Shown here one piece after another: positions 12,701 through 20,900 of a stretch of 64,000 bases of DNA. This DNA comes from Lewinellaceae bacterium (GTDB taxonomy: Bacteria; Bacteroidota; Bacteroidia; Chitinophagales; Saprospiraceae): contig JACJYK010000001.1 in the NCBI GenBank assembly GCA_020636135.1, positions 482,501 to 546,500 on the forward strand. Reading direction: 5' to 3'. The translations under genes were made by a program, and so were the position numbers. Below the pieces are notes generated by a model. It saw nothing but the letters and a program-made list of their open reading frames with translations, did not search any database and was not told the origin of the DNA. Positions within the stretch are counted from its first letter, which is position 1; the number at the start of each line of letters is the position of its first letter.

Positions 12701-15700
12701 CGAACTGCAGTTTCGAGGTTGATGCGTCGGTGATCATGCAGAACTATATAGAAGGCTGCGATGATCCGTATAAGATTACGTTGACGACGAGTTCGAATGT
12801 GAAGATCGGTAGCCTGATCACGGAGAACGAGATGGGTCAGGATCTGACGTACAACATCATCGATACGACGAATGGGAACCGCTGCTGGGGCGTGATCCAT
12901 GTAGAAGACAAGCGGCCTCCGCAGATCATCTGCGAAGATCATACGGTGAGTTGTATCGAGCCGATCCCGGAATTGCCGCAGGTAGAGGAGAATTGCAGTT
13001 TTGTACCGAAGCTGGATTTATTGGAAGAAGTGTGGACGGACTACAATTGCAGTGAGAATACGGAATTGTCGGGCGTAATGCACCGGAAGGTACGAGCTAC
13101 GGATGCGTGGGGTAATTACCGGGAATGTGAGCAGGACATCTACGTAAGGCGAGAGAGTCTTGATGATCTTCATTGCCCGGCGGACACGATCCTGGAGTGC
13201 TGCACGAAAGATATAGAAGGGAAATACAAATTATGGGATACGACCTTGGTGACGATCGATGCAGCAGGGATCCCACATCCGAAGCCGTTGGTAAAAGAAG
13301 GCCGGGTAGCGGGTCTGGTAGATGTGCCGTATCTGGTGGTAGACGGAGATACGACGTATGTATGGGACATCCATCACGGCTGCAACATCATTGTGGATTA
13401 TCAGGATGATGTGATCGGGTTGTGTGAGCCGACGTACATGATCAGAAGGAACTGGATCATCAAAGACTGGTGCCGTGGTACGGAGATCCATTGTACGCAG
13501 TTGATCAAGGTGGTAGATAATACGCCACCGGTAGTAAAACAGCCTGCACCGGTTACGGTAGCGGTCACGGCACATGACTGTAAGGCAGCGGTGGTGATAG
13601 CAAGGCCCGAGATCACGGAAGAATGTGCGTATAAGTTTTATAAGAACAATGCGGAGAAGGCGGAATCTTTGATACAGGTGACGTATTCGGTGACGTATAC
13701 GGCGGAGAAAGGGAAGACGGTGACGCTGGAAGGCGAGTTGGGCGTAGGCAAAGAGGAGCACCTGTATTTACCGGCAGGGGATTATAACATCCATTATTAT
13801 GTGACGGATGGCTGCTGGAATCAGCGAGAGATCATCCAGGCGGTATGGGTACTTGATGATGTAGCGCCGATACCGGTATGCGATGAGATCACGCAGGTGA
13901 CGCTGGATCCAGACAGTTGCTGGGCACGGATCTATGCGAAGGACCTGGACGATGGTAGCTACGATGGCTGTTGTGAGACGCTGCACTTTGCGGTAGCGAC
14001 GATGAATGAGATCAGCTACTGGCGGACGTACTGGCGGGAGCAGTTGAATGCGTGCAACCCAGAGCTGTATCACTACGATACGTTGGCGCGCAATGAGCTG
14101 ATCGAGCACTGGATCGACTGCTATATATTTAATGATTATGCCGATATCACGGCGTGTAAAGAAGAACAAGTGGTATTGCGGGTTTATGAAGCGTGCGGGA
14201 TGCCGCAATACGATCCGCATGTGTTTAAAGGGACAGAGCATGACTGGTACTGCTGGAATCTGTACAATGACTTTGCGTGCTATTACCGGTTAAATTACGA
14301 TTCGGTGAGTCACTATCAGCGTCTGCGGCCGGATCTGTGTGATTCGGATTATACGACGGCGTGCATAGGCGTAGCGTCATTAAGTCCGGGGGTACCGCAC
14401 CGGAATCCGTTGTGTTGCAGTTATCCGACGGAGGCCTTGCTAGAGAGATGGGCAGAGGTACAGCAGAAATATCCTGAGGTGGTAGAATTGAGTGCGAGCC
14501 GTTGGTGGTTCCCACACTTGTCGAGTGATTGCATGATCCAGGTGCGGAAAGATGATAAGGAAGCACCGGTTGTAGAAGCGCCGGAGGACATCACGGTCTA
14601 TTGCGACGGGGTTCCGTACTGGGTAGAGGTACCGTTTAAGTTGGGAGAAGCGGGCAACTACGTGTTGCATGCACCGGGTTATGCGTGGAATGTATGTTCA
14701 CCGTGGGGAGATTACCTGACGACGGGCAGTTGTCCGGAGAGTGGATGGTACGATGATGAGGTCGGTGGCCGTTGTTGTCTGGAGCTGCCGTGGGACGGAG
14801 GCAAGTATGGTTATTATCAGGGGCCGAAGTTTGATTACTATGGAGCGGACTCCTGTGGATACAATTTGTGGCAGCCGGAGCGTGCATTAAAGGATGCACA
14901 TGCGAGCTGGATGCCGACGTACTGTATGCTGTGGCTGTGGCTGGATAAATATGACCAGCCGGGTGGCGGCAAGGTAAAAGTGGAAGGAGGAGAACCGGTG
15001 ATAACGGATAATTGCACACCGCTGGAAGAATTGTACATTGACTACAAAGAAGAAGGTGGGCTGAATGAATGTGGTGTGGGAACGCTGACGAGAAGCTGGA
15101 CGGTAGAGGATGGGTGTGGCAACTCAAGCACGGCGCATCAATCGATCCATGTATTGCCGCGGAGTGATTTTGAAGTGATCTTCCCGGCGGATGTGACGGT
15201 GACGTGCGAAGAGCCAGGGTCTCTGGAAGCGGAGCTTAACGGAGCAGGAGCGCCGCTGATCACGGATGACGACTGTGAACTGATCGGTATCCATTATGAA
15301 GATGAGATCTATGAAGTATCGGGAGCGGGGTGTTACCAGATCCAGCGTACGTGGAAGGTGATCGACTGGTGTGTATTCAATGCGGACCAGAACCTGCATC
15401 ATCCAGCGTATCCGGATGTGATCGTAGATGACCGGGTATATGCGGGTAGTGACCGGAAGTGTGTGTACCGCTACCTGAAAGACAATGGGGATGGGTACAT
15501 GCTGTATACGCAGTTGATCGATGTGATCGATGAGGTGTCACCGGCGATAAGCTGTATAAGCGACACGGTACTGTGTACATACAATGCGACATGTGGTGCG
15601 GACTCGGTGGTGTTGTTGCTGGGAACAGCGGTGGATAACTGTACGGACAGTGCCTCGATCAGCTACCGGTATAGTGTGCGGGAGGTTGACGAGCCGGTAG

Positions 15701-17376
15701 CGCTGATCTACGGTAGTGGCCGGGTACTGCACGAAATGCTGGCCTATGGGACGTACGAAGTGTCCTTGATAGCAGAAGACCTGTGTGGCAATGCAGATAC
15801 GTGTTATACACAGCTAACGATCCGGGATTGTAAAGCGCCGACGCCCTATTGTTACGATGGGATCGTGACGGTAATCATGGAAATCGGCGGTTCGATCACG
15901 GTGTGGGCTTCGGATCTGGATGCAGGCAGTTATGACAACTGCACAGCAGCGGAGGATCTGGTGTTCAGCTTTACGGAGGACGGAGAAACACCGAGCAGGA
16001 CGTACATCTGTGAAGACATCCCGAACGGTAAGGAGAATGTGTTTAAAGTGGATATGTGGGTGATTGATGCGGACGGCAACCGGGATCATTGTACGGTAGA
16101 TCTGCGCATCCAGGACAATACGGGCGATGCGTGCAGTGACATAAGCAGTCCATTGCAGACGGTAGAGGGCACGATCCAGACCGAACAGGGTACAGGGGTA
16201 GAATACGTAGAGGTTAAAGTACCGCAGATGACGTCGGTGATGACGGATGTATCGGGTAAATATACGGTAGAGGGCATGGATGAAAATGGTCAATATGAGT
16301 TGAATCCATTCCGCAACGACCGGGTATTAAACGGGGTATCGACGCTGGACTTGTTGAAGATCCAGAAGCACCTGTTGGGAATCGAGATGCTGGAGACGCC
16401 CTATCAGCTGATCGCAGCGGACATCAACAATTCGAAGTCGTTGACGGCGATCGATCTGTTGGATCTGCGCAAGGTGATCCTGGGTATCCTGGATAGCTTC
16501 CCGAATAACCATAGCTGGCGGTTTGTGGATAAGCACTATGCGTTCCCTGAACCTGGAGAGCCGTGGACATTCCCGGAACAAGTGAAAGTAGAACCATCGA
16601 CATATACCGGGAATCCGGACTTCATCGGGATCAAGGTAGGGGATGTGAACGGGTCGTCGCAGCCGAACGGGTTGGCAGGCGCGGAGATCCGTGAAGACCA
16701 GACGTACTGGCTGCGGGTGGAAGACCGGAAGGTCATGAAGGGAGAGAGCGTGGTGGTACCGGTGTATGCGGAAGGGAATAGACCGATGGAGGGCTGGCAG
16801 TGGACACTGGAAGCGCTGCATGCCCGGGTTGAAGAAGTGTACAGTGATGTGATCGGGTTGAAGCCAGAGAACATCGGCTACAAGTGGTCGAAGGAAGGGG
16901 TGGTGACGATGAGCTGGAATGCAGTACAGCCGGTGACGGTAGGGGAGGAGAGCCCATTGTTCTATGTGCGGATAGAGGCAGGAGAAGAAGGCTGGCTGAG
17001 CGATGTCTTGCGGATCCATTCGCGTTATACGCCGGCGGAAGCCTATGGAGTGAACGATGAGGTGCTGGGTGTAGGGCTGAAATACCGCCGGGGAGGCGAT
17101 GTGTTGACACAGGCGATGCCGAAGTTGTATCAGAACACACCGAATCCGTTCAATGAGCAGACGAAGATCGGCTTTGAATTGCCAGAAACATCGGATATCG
17201 TGCTTACGATTATGGACATCTCGGGAAGGATGGTGAAACAGATCCGGGGCAATTATGGCCGGGGCTATCACGAGATCGAAGTAAAAGCGGAGGAACTGGA
17301 ACGTTCAGGGGTCTTGCATTATCAGTTGCAGACCAAGGATTATGTCCAGGTCCGCAAGATGATCTTGATCAAATAA
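3757..17376 (+). CDS. Giant secreted vWA/HYR-repeat surface protein with T9SS sorting domain (4,539 aa)
   Basis: An intact frame starting at ATG 3757 with a signal peptide (MRSAYRYIGLLAGISVVAIAG). Approximate order of domains: N-terminal beta domain 54-258 (GDIMFTGYQSD, FTDNGW); Ig-like 262-348; Cys-rich linker; von Willebrand A domain 380-582 with the MIDAS DESGS at about residue 388 and FTDGEP near 487; DUF11-like domain 586-708 (LQKTV, VKDTFPAGF). About 25 HYR/Ig-like modules follow at 710-2790, each ending in a D-x-x-PP linker and carrying DACGN cores. Residues 2960-4130 form a unique Cys/Trp-rich C-terminal region. The end holds a dockerin-like EF-hand pair 4188-4249 (AADINNSKSLTAIDLLDL), a cohesin-like beta domain about 4315-4445, and a T9SS type A sorting domain 4458-4539 (YQNTPNPFN ... 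KMILIK). Inference: exported through the outer membrane by T9SS and anchored there as an adhesin or filament. It is a paralogue of the next gene, 600 bases downstream. Codon choice shifts around 9.9 kb. Confidence 0.9.
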   Translation: MRSAYRYIGLLAGISVVAIAGSLFRVNQHSNAKFETSNTITSNLSDQSMPMMATVLTMGDIMFTGYQSDNPDEFSFVLLTDIMAGTTLTFTDNGWLSAGGFRAGEGTLTVTFVNDFTCGTSLVVSNQGGSWTVSSSSGAIATVVSAGSFQLSTSGDQIFAYQGTAPTGVDQSHFVAAIQMNGTWDSNATNENTSAQPSVFSMSGLGLAISPERDNAQYDCSTISGSPTDLRAAIITTPNWDSDNSNVFDLGDFCDFCCGSGPPVTAPSQVEVNQMFNLDIGITPPTGVWELYGSAGCGVGAPLQTTTGTSFTVTAPASAGIATYYIKESTEDCCTPIDICVVNPDPSVICTDCNSDPLVCGDCFLPAPTDNPDLTATCDDLQMVFILDESGSIGNSGATNDVRDGVLAFMNALNGSGVEMAIIEFNATSRLVTNYQLINNALIASVTGYFNGVPFNGQTYSPSGNTNWHDAINDADNLAIQPDLLIFFTDGEPTAYGTTSSTNCSGNASVVNPVKIANKMKNEGTHMFMLGVGTGINSTNLQAMSGPTQYMNGVNSIGTSDWTIENFSTLAQCLEDFAYELCATSLSLQKTVINSSCDVVTFQFVVRNLGVSNVATSVVVKDTFPAGFASVMHSGPETVCIGNACAPMQPANTFCWTVGDLPPLTSDTLQITVTALTSGSKINTAWATSSTADTVSSTYDASGITTDNTNPVITCPANITVQCTQSTLPAVTGTATATDDQDPTPTITYSDVTAGTAPCITITRTWVATDDCDNSASCVQTITVEDNTPPTINCPANLTLNCGADTSAAATGMATASDNCMPSPTVTRSNQVTPGPCANTFSIQRTWRAVDACGNTNTCVQSIIVQDTTRPTIVCPANVTLYCPADTSAGANGMATGMDNCNNPVSVSHSNQIIPGSCPANYTINRTWRTIDACGNSNSCVQMIQVLDTTRPVINCPAPVTVFCPNDTSVASTGVATGTDVCSSPVLISRTTQITPGSCPANYTITRTWRATDACLNSNTCVQVIQVLDTTRPVITCPPNVTMNCPGDTSVANTGTPISSDLCSTVSVSHMNQVMNGCSGTSTTIRTWIATDACGNSNSCVQIIVVQDTTPPVLPIPPFDTTVNCPFNVPFPGPLVAMDACAGQIIAFPFDRSVPSCDYTITRTWRFMDPCGNVDSVQQFIRVVDSIRPYFTSIVPNDTIYFSCNDTLPTVLPDGEDNCGSVSAEYIDVTLPSPCPANPNVRRIMRTYTITDLCGNDSIYVNWLFFVDTTPPVLTPARDSIVECDGAGNTADYNDWIALHGRATATDDCGPVTWSHQVISSTPLCGATREDSVIFIATDLCGYADTTGAKFIIIDITPPTITPAMPITIDCAAGPTALTNWLNNHGGATASDDCSAITWSSNFGSAPDACGVNNSIPVTFYASDACGNIDSTTADLTIQDDTPPMITVPAMDTIVQCDGAGNVDDYNRWIMNHGGAEATDDCGGVNWINAVITSTPMCGSTRTDSIRFTAVDACGNSAVTTAKFIIIDDVPPVLTPGSNQTVECDGSGNIAAYQNWINTHAGGTATDICSSVTWDTMTLARIQVCGNTYRDSVRFYAIDACGNRDSFSAVFAIRDLTPPMVTPGNNQIVECDGAGNVAEFSSWIDSHAGGAATDVCNVVSWDTTTLARIPMCGNTYRDSVRFYAIDACGNQDSFTAVFIIRDQTPPMVTPGMDIMIDCGGGQQMELQNWLDTHAGGNATDLCGNVTWTNNFGGAPNACSGNSSVPVTFYATDDCNNVDSFTVNLTIQDDIPPTINPPARDTMVQCEGGLTTSYMDWLNNHGGAMASDDCGAVTWAYTEITNAPGCGLTRAYDVRFYAIDACGNRDSTDATFTYIDTVAPILPPTPNDTLVGCPLSVPLPMVLTATDACSGSPITVVPRRISETPSCEYSIIERWIFMDACGNKDSVERMIHVKDSLPPVFTTLVRDDSIYYDCTDTLPTILPGATDACGSVSVEYMDMYLPNSCPSETIIKRTYRATDFCGNADSVINYLIFRDRTAPVLTPARDTIVNCDGAGNVAAFAEWINLHGRATASDNCGMITWDTMTISRTLLCAVTRIDSMLFIVQDDCGNADTTSANFIIRDVTPPVVTPANDTAIDCSVVGGIAGWLAINGGATATEECSTVTWSNNYGSAPGGCGEAPVLVTFYATDACGNVDSTTAMLMIQDTVPPTITAPARDTTVQCEGGATTAYSAWVNNHGGAMGTDDCGPISWDTTELSNTPLCGVTESYVVRFYAVDVCGNRDSTDATFTYIDTVAPVPPIPPANTLVACATDVPAAVSLMATDACQGSVPGVLTRILNDTSCVNGKTITYQWVFTDACDNSSAVTQTIVVKDSIAPVISGVMDGAMYTVNCQDPIPVFTVTASDNCGYYRLTVMDNISGGNCSAESTIVRTWVARDTCGNTSTVSVTIAVVDTIAPTIQAPADTIVYCTSDTSVMNLGDAVAMDNCGMPNLVHHNELIAGSCPQEYMIRRIWTATDACSHVAMDTQLIQVVDTVAPMLVTPPIDTTIECNEMTMSLLQSFLDRHGNATATDECGGMVSWRYRYMVVPDACDPSGSNTFPVTFIYMDECGNEDSVMSMITIVDTRPPTITVEAMDTVVNCDGNMNVGDFDAWIANNGGAEATDDCGVINWRYEIVGTLDLCAATRVDTVRFIASDLCSNADTTMALFTVIDTTPPMIFIRDTTILCDQDTSVGNLGGPTVVEDCGTYTLMHTDVVQEGSCPQEETILRTWVAVDECNNSNTVLQTIDVVDTIPPQVTCPPTSYASCTADEIPIITSWSQFMDSLGTATDNCNLDTTTFRYVTFRTVVQPTRRLVYREYEIGDGCGNFGSCEHLIIVQDVTPPDARCVDTFRIMANDNGIATILVDSIDNGSTDNCGIDSMWLDRANFNCDFFYNVTLVRRVTLYVRDYAGNVSTCETVLLVTCPCPPSPLPPTCNDEITVSLGSNCSFEVDASVIMQNYIEGCDDPYKITLTTSSNVKIGSLITENEMGQDLTYNIIDTTNGNRCWGVIHVEDKRPPQIICEDHTVSCIEPIPELPQVEENCSFVPKLDLLEEVWTDYNCSENTELSGVMHRKVRATDAWGNYRECEQDIYVRRESLDDLHCPADTILECCTKDIEGKYKLWDTTLVTIDAAGIPHPKPLVKEGRVAGLVDVPYLVVDGDTTYVWDIHHGCNIIVDYQDDVIGLCEPTYMIRRNWIIKDWCRGTEIHCTQLIKVVDNTPPVVKQPAPVTVAVTAHDCKAAVVIARPEITEECAYKFYKNNAEKAESLIQVTYSVTYTAEKGKTVTLEGELGVGKEEHLYLPAGDYNIHYYVTDGCWNQREIIQAVWVLDDVAPIPVCDEITQVTLDPDSCWARIYAKDLDDGSYDGCCETLHFAVATMNEISYWRTYWREQLNACNPELYHYDTLARNELIEHWIDCYIFNDYADITACKEEQVVLRVYEACGMPQYDPHVFKGTEHDWYCWNLYNDFACYYRLNYDSVSHYQRLRPDLCDSDYTTACIGVASLSPGVPHRNPLCCSYPTEALLERWAEVQQKYPEVVELSASRWWFPHLSSDCMIQVRKDDKEAPVVEAPEDITVYCDGVPYWVEVPFKLGEAGNYVLHAPGYAWNVCSPWGDYLTTGSCPESGWYDDEVGGRCCLELPWDGGKYGYYQGPKFDYYGADSCGYNLWQPERALKDAHASWMPTYCMLWLWLDKYDQPGGGKVKVEGGEPVITDNCTPLEELYIDYKEEGGLNECGVGTLTRSWTVEDGCGNSSTAHQSIHVLPRSDFEVIFPADVTVTCEEPGSLEAELNGAGAPLITDDDCELIGIHYEDEIYEVSGAGCYQIQRTWKVIDWCVFNADQNLHHPAYPDVIVDDRVYAGSDRKCVYRYLKDNGDGYMLYTQLIDVIDEVSPAISCISDTVLCTYNATCGADSVVLLLGTAVDNCTDSASISYRYSVREVDEPVALIYGSGRVLHEMLAYGTYEVSLIAEDLCGNADTCYTQLTIRDCKAPTPYCYDGIVTVIMEIGGSITVWASDLDAGSYDNCTAAEDLVFSFTEDGETPSRTYICEDIPNGKENVFKVDMWVIDADGNRDHCTVDLRIQDNTGDACSDISSPLQTVEGTIQTEQGTGVEYVEVKVPQMTSVMTDVSGKYTVEGMDENGQYELNPFRNDRVLNGVSTLDLLKIQKHLLGIEMLETPYQLIAADINNSKSLTAIDLLDLRKVILGILDSFPNNHSWRFVDKHYAFPEPGEPWTFPEQVKVEPSTYTGNPDFIGIKVGDVNGSSQPNGLAGAEIREDQTYWLRVEDRKVMKGESVVVPVYAEGNRPMEGWQWTLEALHARVEEVYSDVIGLKPENIGYKWSKEGVVTMSWNAVQPVTVGEESPLFYVRIEAGEEGWLSDVLRIHSRYTPAEAYGVNDEVLGVGLKYRRGGDVLTQAMPKLYQNTPNPFNEQTKIGFELPETSDIVLTIMDISGRMVKQIRGNYGRGYHEIEVKAEELERSGVLHYQLQTKDYVQVRKMILIK
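5884..12116 (+). repeat. Diverged HYR/A/B/C module array of the first giant protein
   Basis: The region starts with five HYR-like units (ITCPANITVQC, INCPANLTLNC, IVCPANVTLYC and so on). A B-C pair follows, then a long run of A-type modules (IVECDGAGN ... HGRATATDDCG) interrupted by further B and C modules and a few HYR units. The A, B and C types are the same three kinds that punctuate the second giant. The order here is irregular and unit sequences differ strongly from each other, so this array has not been recently homogenised. Confidence 0.75.
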
Positions 17377-17398
17377 GTCTGTTTAGGAGTAAAAAAAT

Positions 17399-17440
17399 AA
17401 AAGTGCCCGGAAATAAATTATTTCCGGGCACTTTTATTTC
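17399..17440 (+). terminator. Strong rho-independent terminator after the first giant gene
   Basis: A perfect 17-bp stem with a 3-base loop (arms 17399-17415 and 17419-17435, core GTGCCCGG/CCGGGCAC). It has A-rich left and T-rich right ends and could work in both directions. It lies 23 bases after the stop codon, so the second giant gene needs its own promoter. Confidence 0.9.
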
Positions 17441-17972
17441 AAACATTGTTGTAATGTGTAATGATCTTATAGTTAGGAATATGAATAATTTTAATATTAA
17501 TATCGATTAAAATGATATTTGTAAAGTTTTGATTTATAATTAGTATGTTGTTTATTTTATATGTTTAATATACATGTGATTTCGGAAGTTTTAATGCTAT
17601 AATTGCTTTGGATAGTCAATTCGATCTTTTATTTTTCGGCTCTCTTTGCTAGTCTTATTTAAGAATCCTACACCGGTTTTATAACTGGTATGGGTTTAAC
17701 TTTCCTATGAACACTCTGTGGATTGGTATTTCCTGTGCCAGTTGGATGGAAAAGATTTATTCTGGTTTGGGTAAAGCCAATCTGTATTAGGAGACTTCAC
17801 CTATGCATTCTTGGCACTTTTTCCAATATTGTTAATGATTGAACAAGAAGTTTGACACTTTTTGCATTCATTGATATGGAATTAAGTAGCTGATATAGCT
17901 TAATTGTTAGTTGATTAGATTTTCCCACCCGGAATGAATGGTTTCCATGGATTAAGATGCAATGGACCATTC
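17441..17972 (+). other. Leader region upstream of the second giant gene
   Basis: A 532-base non-coding, AT-rich stretch. It contains a promoter-like pair at 17607-17637 (listed separately) and a small hairpin ACCGGTT-ttat-AACTGGT near 17672-17689. No gene or RNA family is recognised. Confidence 0.45.
17607..17637 (+). promoter_or_regulatory. Possible Bacteroidota-type promoter for the second giant gene
   Basis: TTTG at 17607-17610 followed after 19 bases by TATTTTTC at 17630-17637 approximates the Bacteroidota TTTG-(~19)-TAnnTTTG pattern, with one mismatch at the last base. Use of this promoter would give a leader of roughly 330 nt. Confidence 0.3.
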
Positions 17973-20900
17973 ATGAGGAAAACGATATTTTATATCACCA
18001 TTTCCCTTTGTTTGAGTGCTGTATTGTTTGCAGGCATTCAGCAATGGTCTGTGCATAACGATCAGGCGAAAATCACCTTATCCCCAAATCCAGTACCCAC
18101 TACTCAAGAATCCACCTACTTTAATCCGACACCACCCAATATATCTTTAGGTGGAATTATGTTTACAGGATATAAATCAGACGGTACGGACGCATTTTCC
18201 ATTGTATTGTTGCAGCCCATAACAGCTGGTACTATTTTACATTTCACGGATCGAGGATGGGATATAGCTGATGGTGGATTTGACACTTCAGAAGGAACGC
18301 TAACCTTTACCTTTGGACGCGATTTTTCATGTGGTGAAGAAATATTATTCGAAGACGGTGGATGGCATGCGACAGATGTGAATGGGTCATCTGCAGGTAC
18401 GGTATCCGAATCGGGCAATTTTTCGTTATCCACCTCAGGTGATCAGATTTTTGCATATGAAACACCAACACCCACAACCAGTAACGAGTCTGCATTTGTA
18501 GCAGCCATTCATATGAATGGAAACTGGGACTCGGATGTTTCCGGTGGAAATGCAGACACTGAATCTGAACGGCCGAGTACATTTAACGGATCTGGAGCTG
18601 CGTATGCCATCGTATTCGGAAGCGAGTATGATAATGCCAAATACGATTGCAGTACAACTTCCGGATCTACGACTGCAATATTGAGTGGTCTTGGAAATAA
18701 TTCAAATTGGCAAAAAGGGAATAATTCAAGTGACATTGATGACCTTGATAATTTTTGCCAATTCTGTTGTGGAGCACCGATAGCAATAACCTTGTCTGGG
18801 CCATCGACAGTTGATGCAGACTCCACGTTTGTGATACATGTGATTGGATCGTTGGGTGTTGGTGAAAATTGGAACCTCTATTTAGGCATATGTGGCGGTA
18901 CGCCTTTACAAACCACAATGACAGATAGTTTTGTTATAACTGCTCCGAGTACTGCGGGAGAATATACCTACTATGTAAATTCATCTGCTTCTGATTGCCC
19001 AAATGCATGTGAAGCCATTACAATATGTGTGGATAATCAATACTCCACGTGTACAAATTGTTCTTCATCATTGGATATTGAAGATTGTGGTGATTGTCAT
19101 CTTCCATCACCTGCCCCCAATCCACCTTTAATGGCTAATTGCGATGATATCCGAATTGTGCTCCTTTTGGATGAATCCGGCTCTTTGAATAGCTCTCGAA
19201 TGGATGTTGAAGATGGGGTGAATAATTTCGTAACTGCTTTAAACGGAAGTGGCGCTGAATTGGCTTTGATTGAATTCAGTACGTATGCAAGATTGGTGAC
19301 GAATTATACCCCTATGAATAGCGCATTGGTTACCAATGTGCAAAATTACTTTAATGGTATTCCATACAATGGTTATACTTACAACCCAAATGGAGGAACC
19401 AATTGGCATCATGCAATTGCATTGGCCGCATCCTTAGCTCAAGCTGATTTAATCATATTTTTTACAGATGGGGAGCCGAATTATTATGGTACTTCGTTGA
19501 TTTATAGTTGTGACTATGCCCCATCCATAGTTAATCCGGTTAAAATTGCAAATCAATTAAAAAATAACGGTTCACACATCTTTATGTTGGGTGTTGGAAA
19601 TTCAATAAACAATACCAATTTGCAAAGGATGAGCGGTACGACACAGTATATGGCGGGAACCAATACAGTAGGCACTTCCGATTGGACAATTGAAAATTTT
19701 GACAATTTAGCTCAATGCCTTGAAGATTTCGCCTATGAGATTTGCGCTACGACCATAACTCTAGAAAAAACGGTGTTAGATACAACTTGTTTGGGTGATA
19801 CTATTACGTTTCGTTTTATTGTAGAAAATACGGGACCGACTAACGATGCCGAATCGACGCAGGTTAAAGATACTTTACCTCCTGGTTATTTACTATTACC
19901 CTATAGTGGATCAAAAACAGTTTGTATAGGAAATGCTTGTAGCCCGTCTCAGCCGAGCAATACAATCTGCTGGACTATTGGCAATTTATTGCCTGGACTA
20001 TCAGATACAGTGTACATTAATGCTTTGGTACAGTCATCCAATAATTTGGAAAATACCGCTTGGGCAACATCAACTACTGCCGATACCGTATCGAGCATTG
20101 TTTCTGATATCCCAATTGATACTACTCCTCCATCAATTATGTGTACGCCCTCTTGTCTAAACTCACCTCAGGAGCCATTAAATGGTGAAGATTGTAACAG
20201 TTGTTCAACTACAATTTCCGGAAATGGCACAGTTACGGTAAGCTCCGGGATGAAGGTATGCATTTCTGCTAGTACATCCTTTACTGGAAATGTTACAGTG
20301 GATGGTGGTACATTAGTTGTTTGTGGTAATATGACACCTTCAAACTTTACATTAAATAATGGAACTGTTATTCTATTAGGGACTGCATCATTCAATAATA
20401 TTAATTTTAATAACTCAGGCTCAATATTTAAAAATTACGGCACTGTTACATTTCAGAATCTGACTTGCCAAGGGACAATTGAAAACCACGGTACACTTAT
20501 TGCAAATGGGAACGCAAATATTAATACTTCTACATCTTTATTTATCAATACTGGAAATGCTTCCTTCGGAAATAATTTAATTGTAAATGGCGCATTGAAT
20601 AATTATGGTTCAATTTATGTCGACCATAATATGAATGGAAATGGACAAAGCATCATTAATAATTACTGTGAGATTGACGTTAATAACACTATGTCGTTGA
20701 ATAATTTATTTCAAAATAGTGGTTTAATTACTGTTGTCAGCAATATCACTTTGCAAAATGGTTCTGTTTCTGATTTTAGAAACAAAAGTGCAATTTATGC
20801 TGGGGGTGGAATACTGAACGGAGCTATTTCCATTGATGGTTGTTCTTTTATGAGTGTAACATATTCCGAATTAAATTCTTCTTTAACTATTGCCGGAGAA

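Noticed and set aside
16327..17271. A 314-codon antisense frame over the dockerin/sorting region
   Set aside because: The plus strand encodes dockerin-like and T9SS domains here; the antisense product is His/Arg/Pro-rich and looks like a frame shadow.
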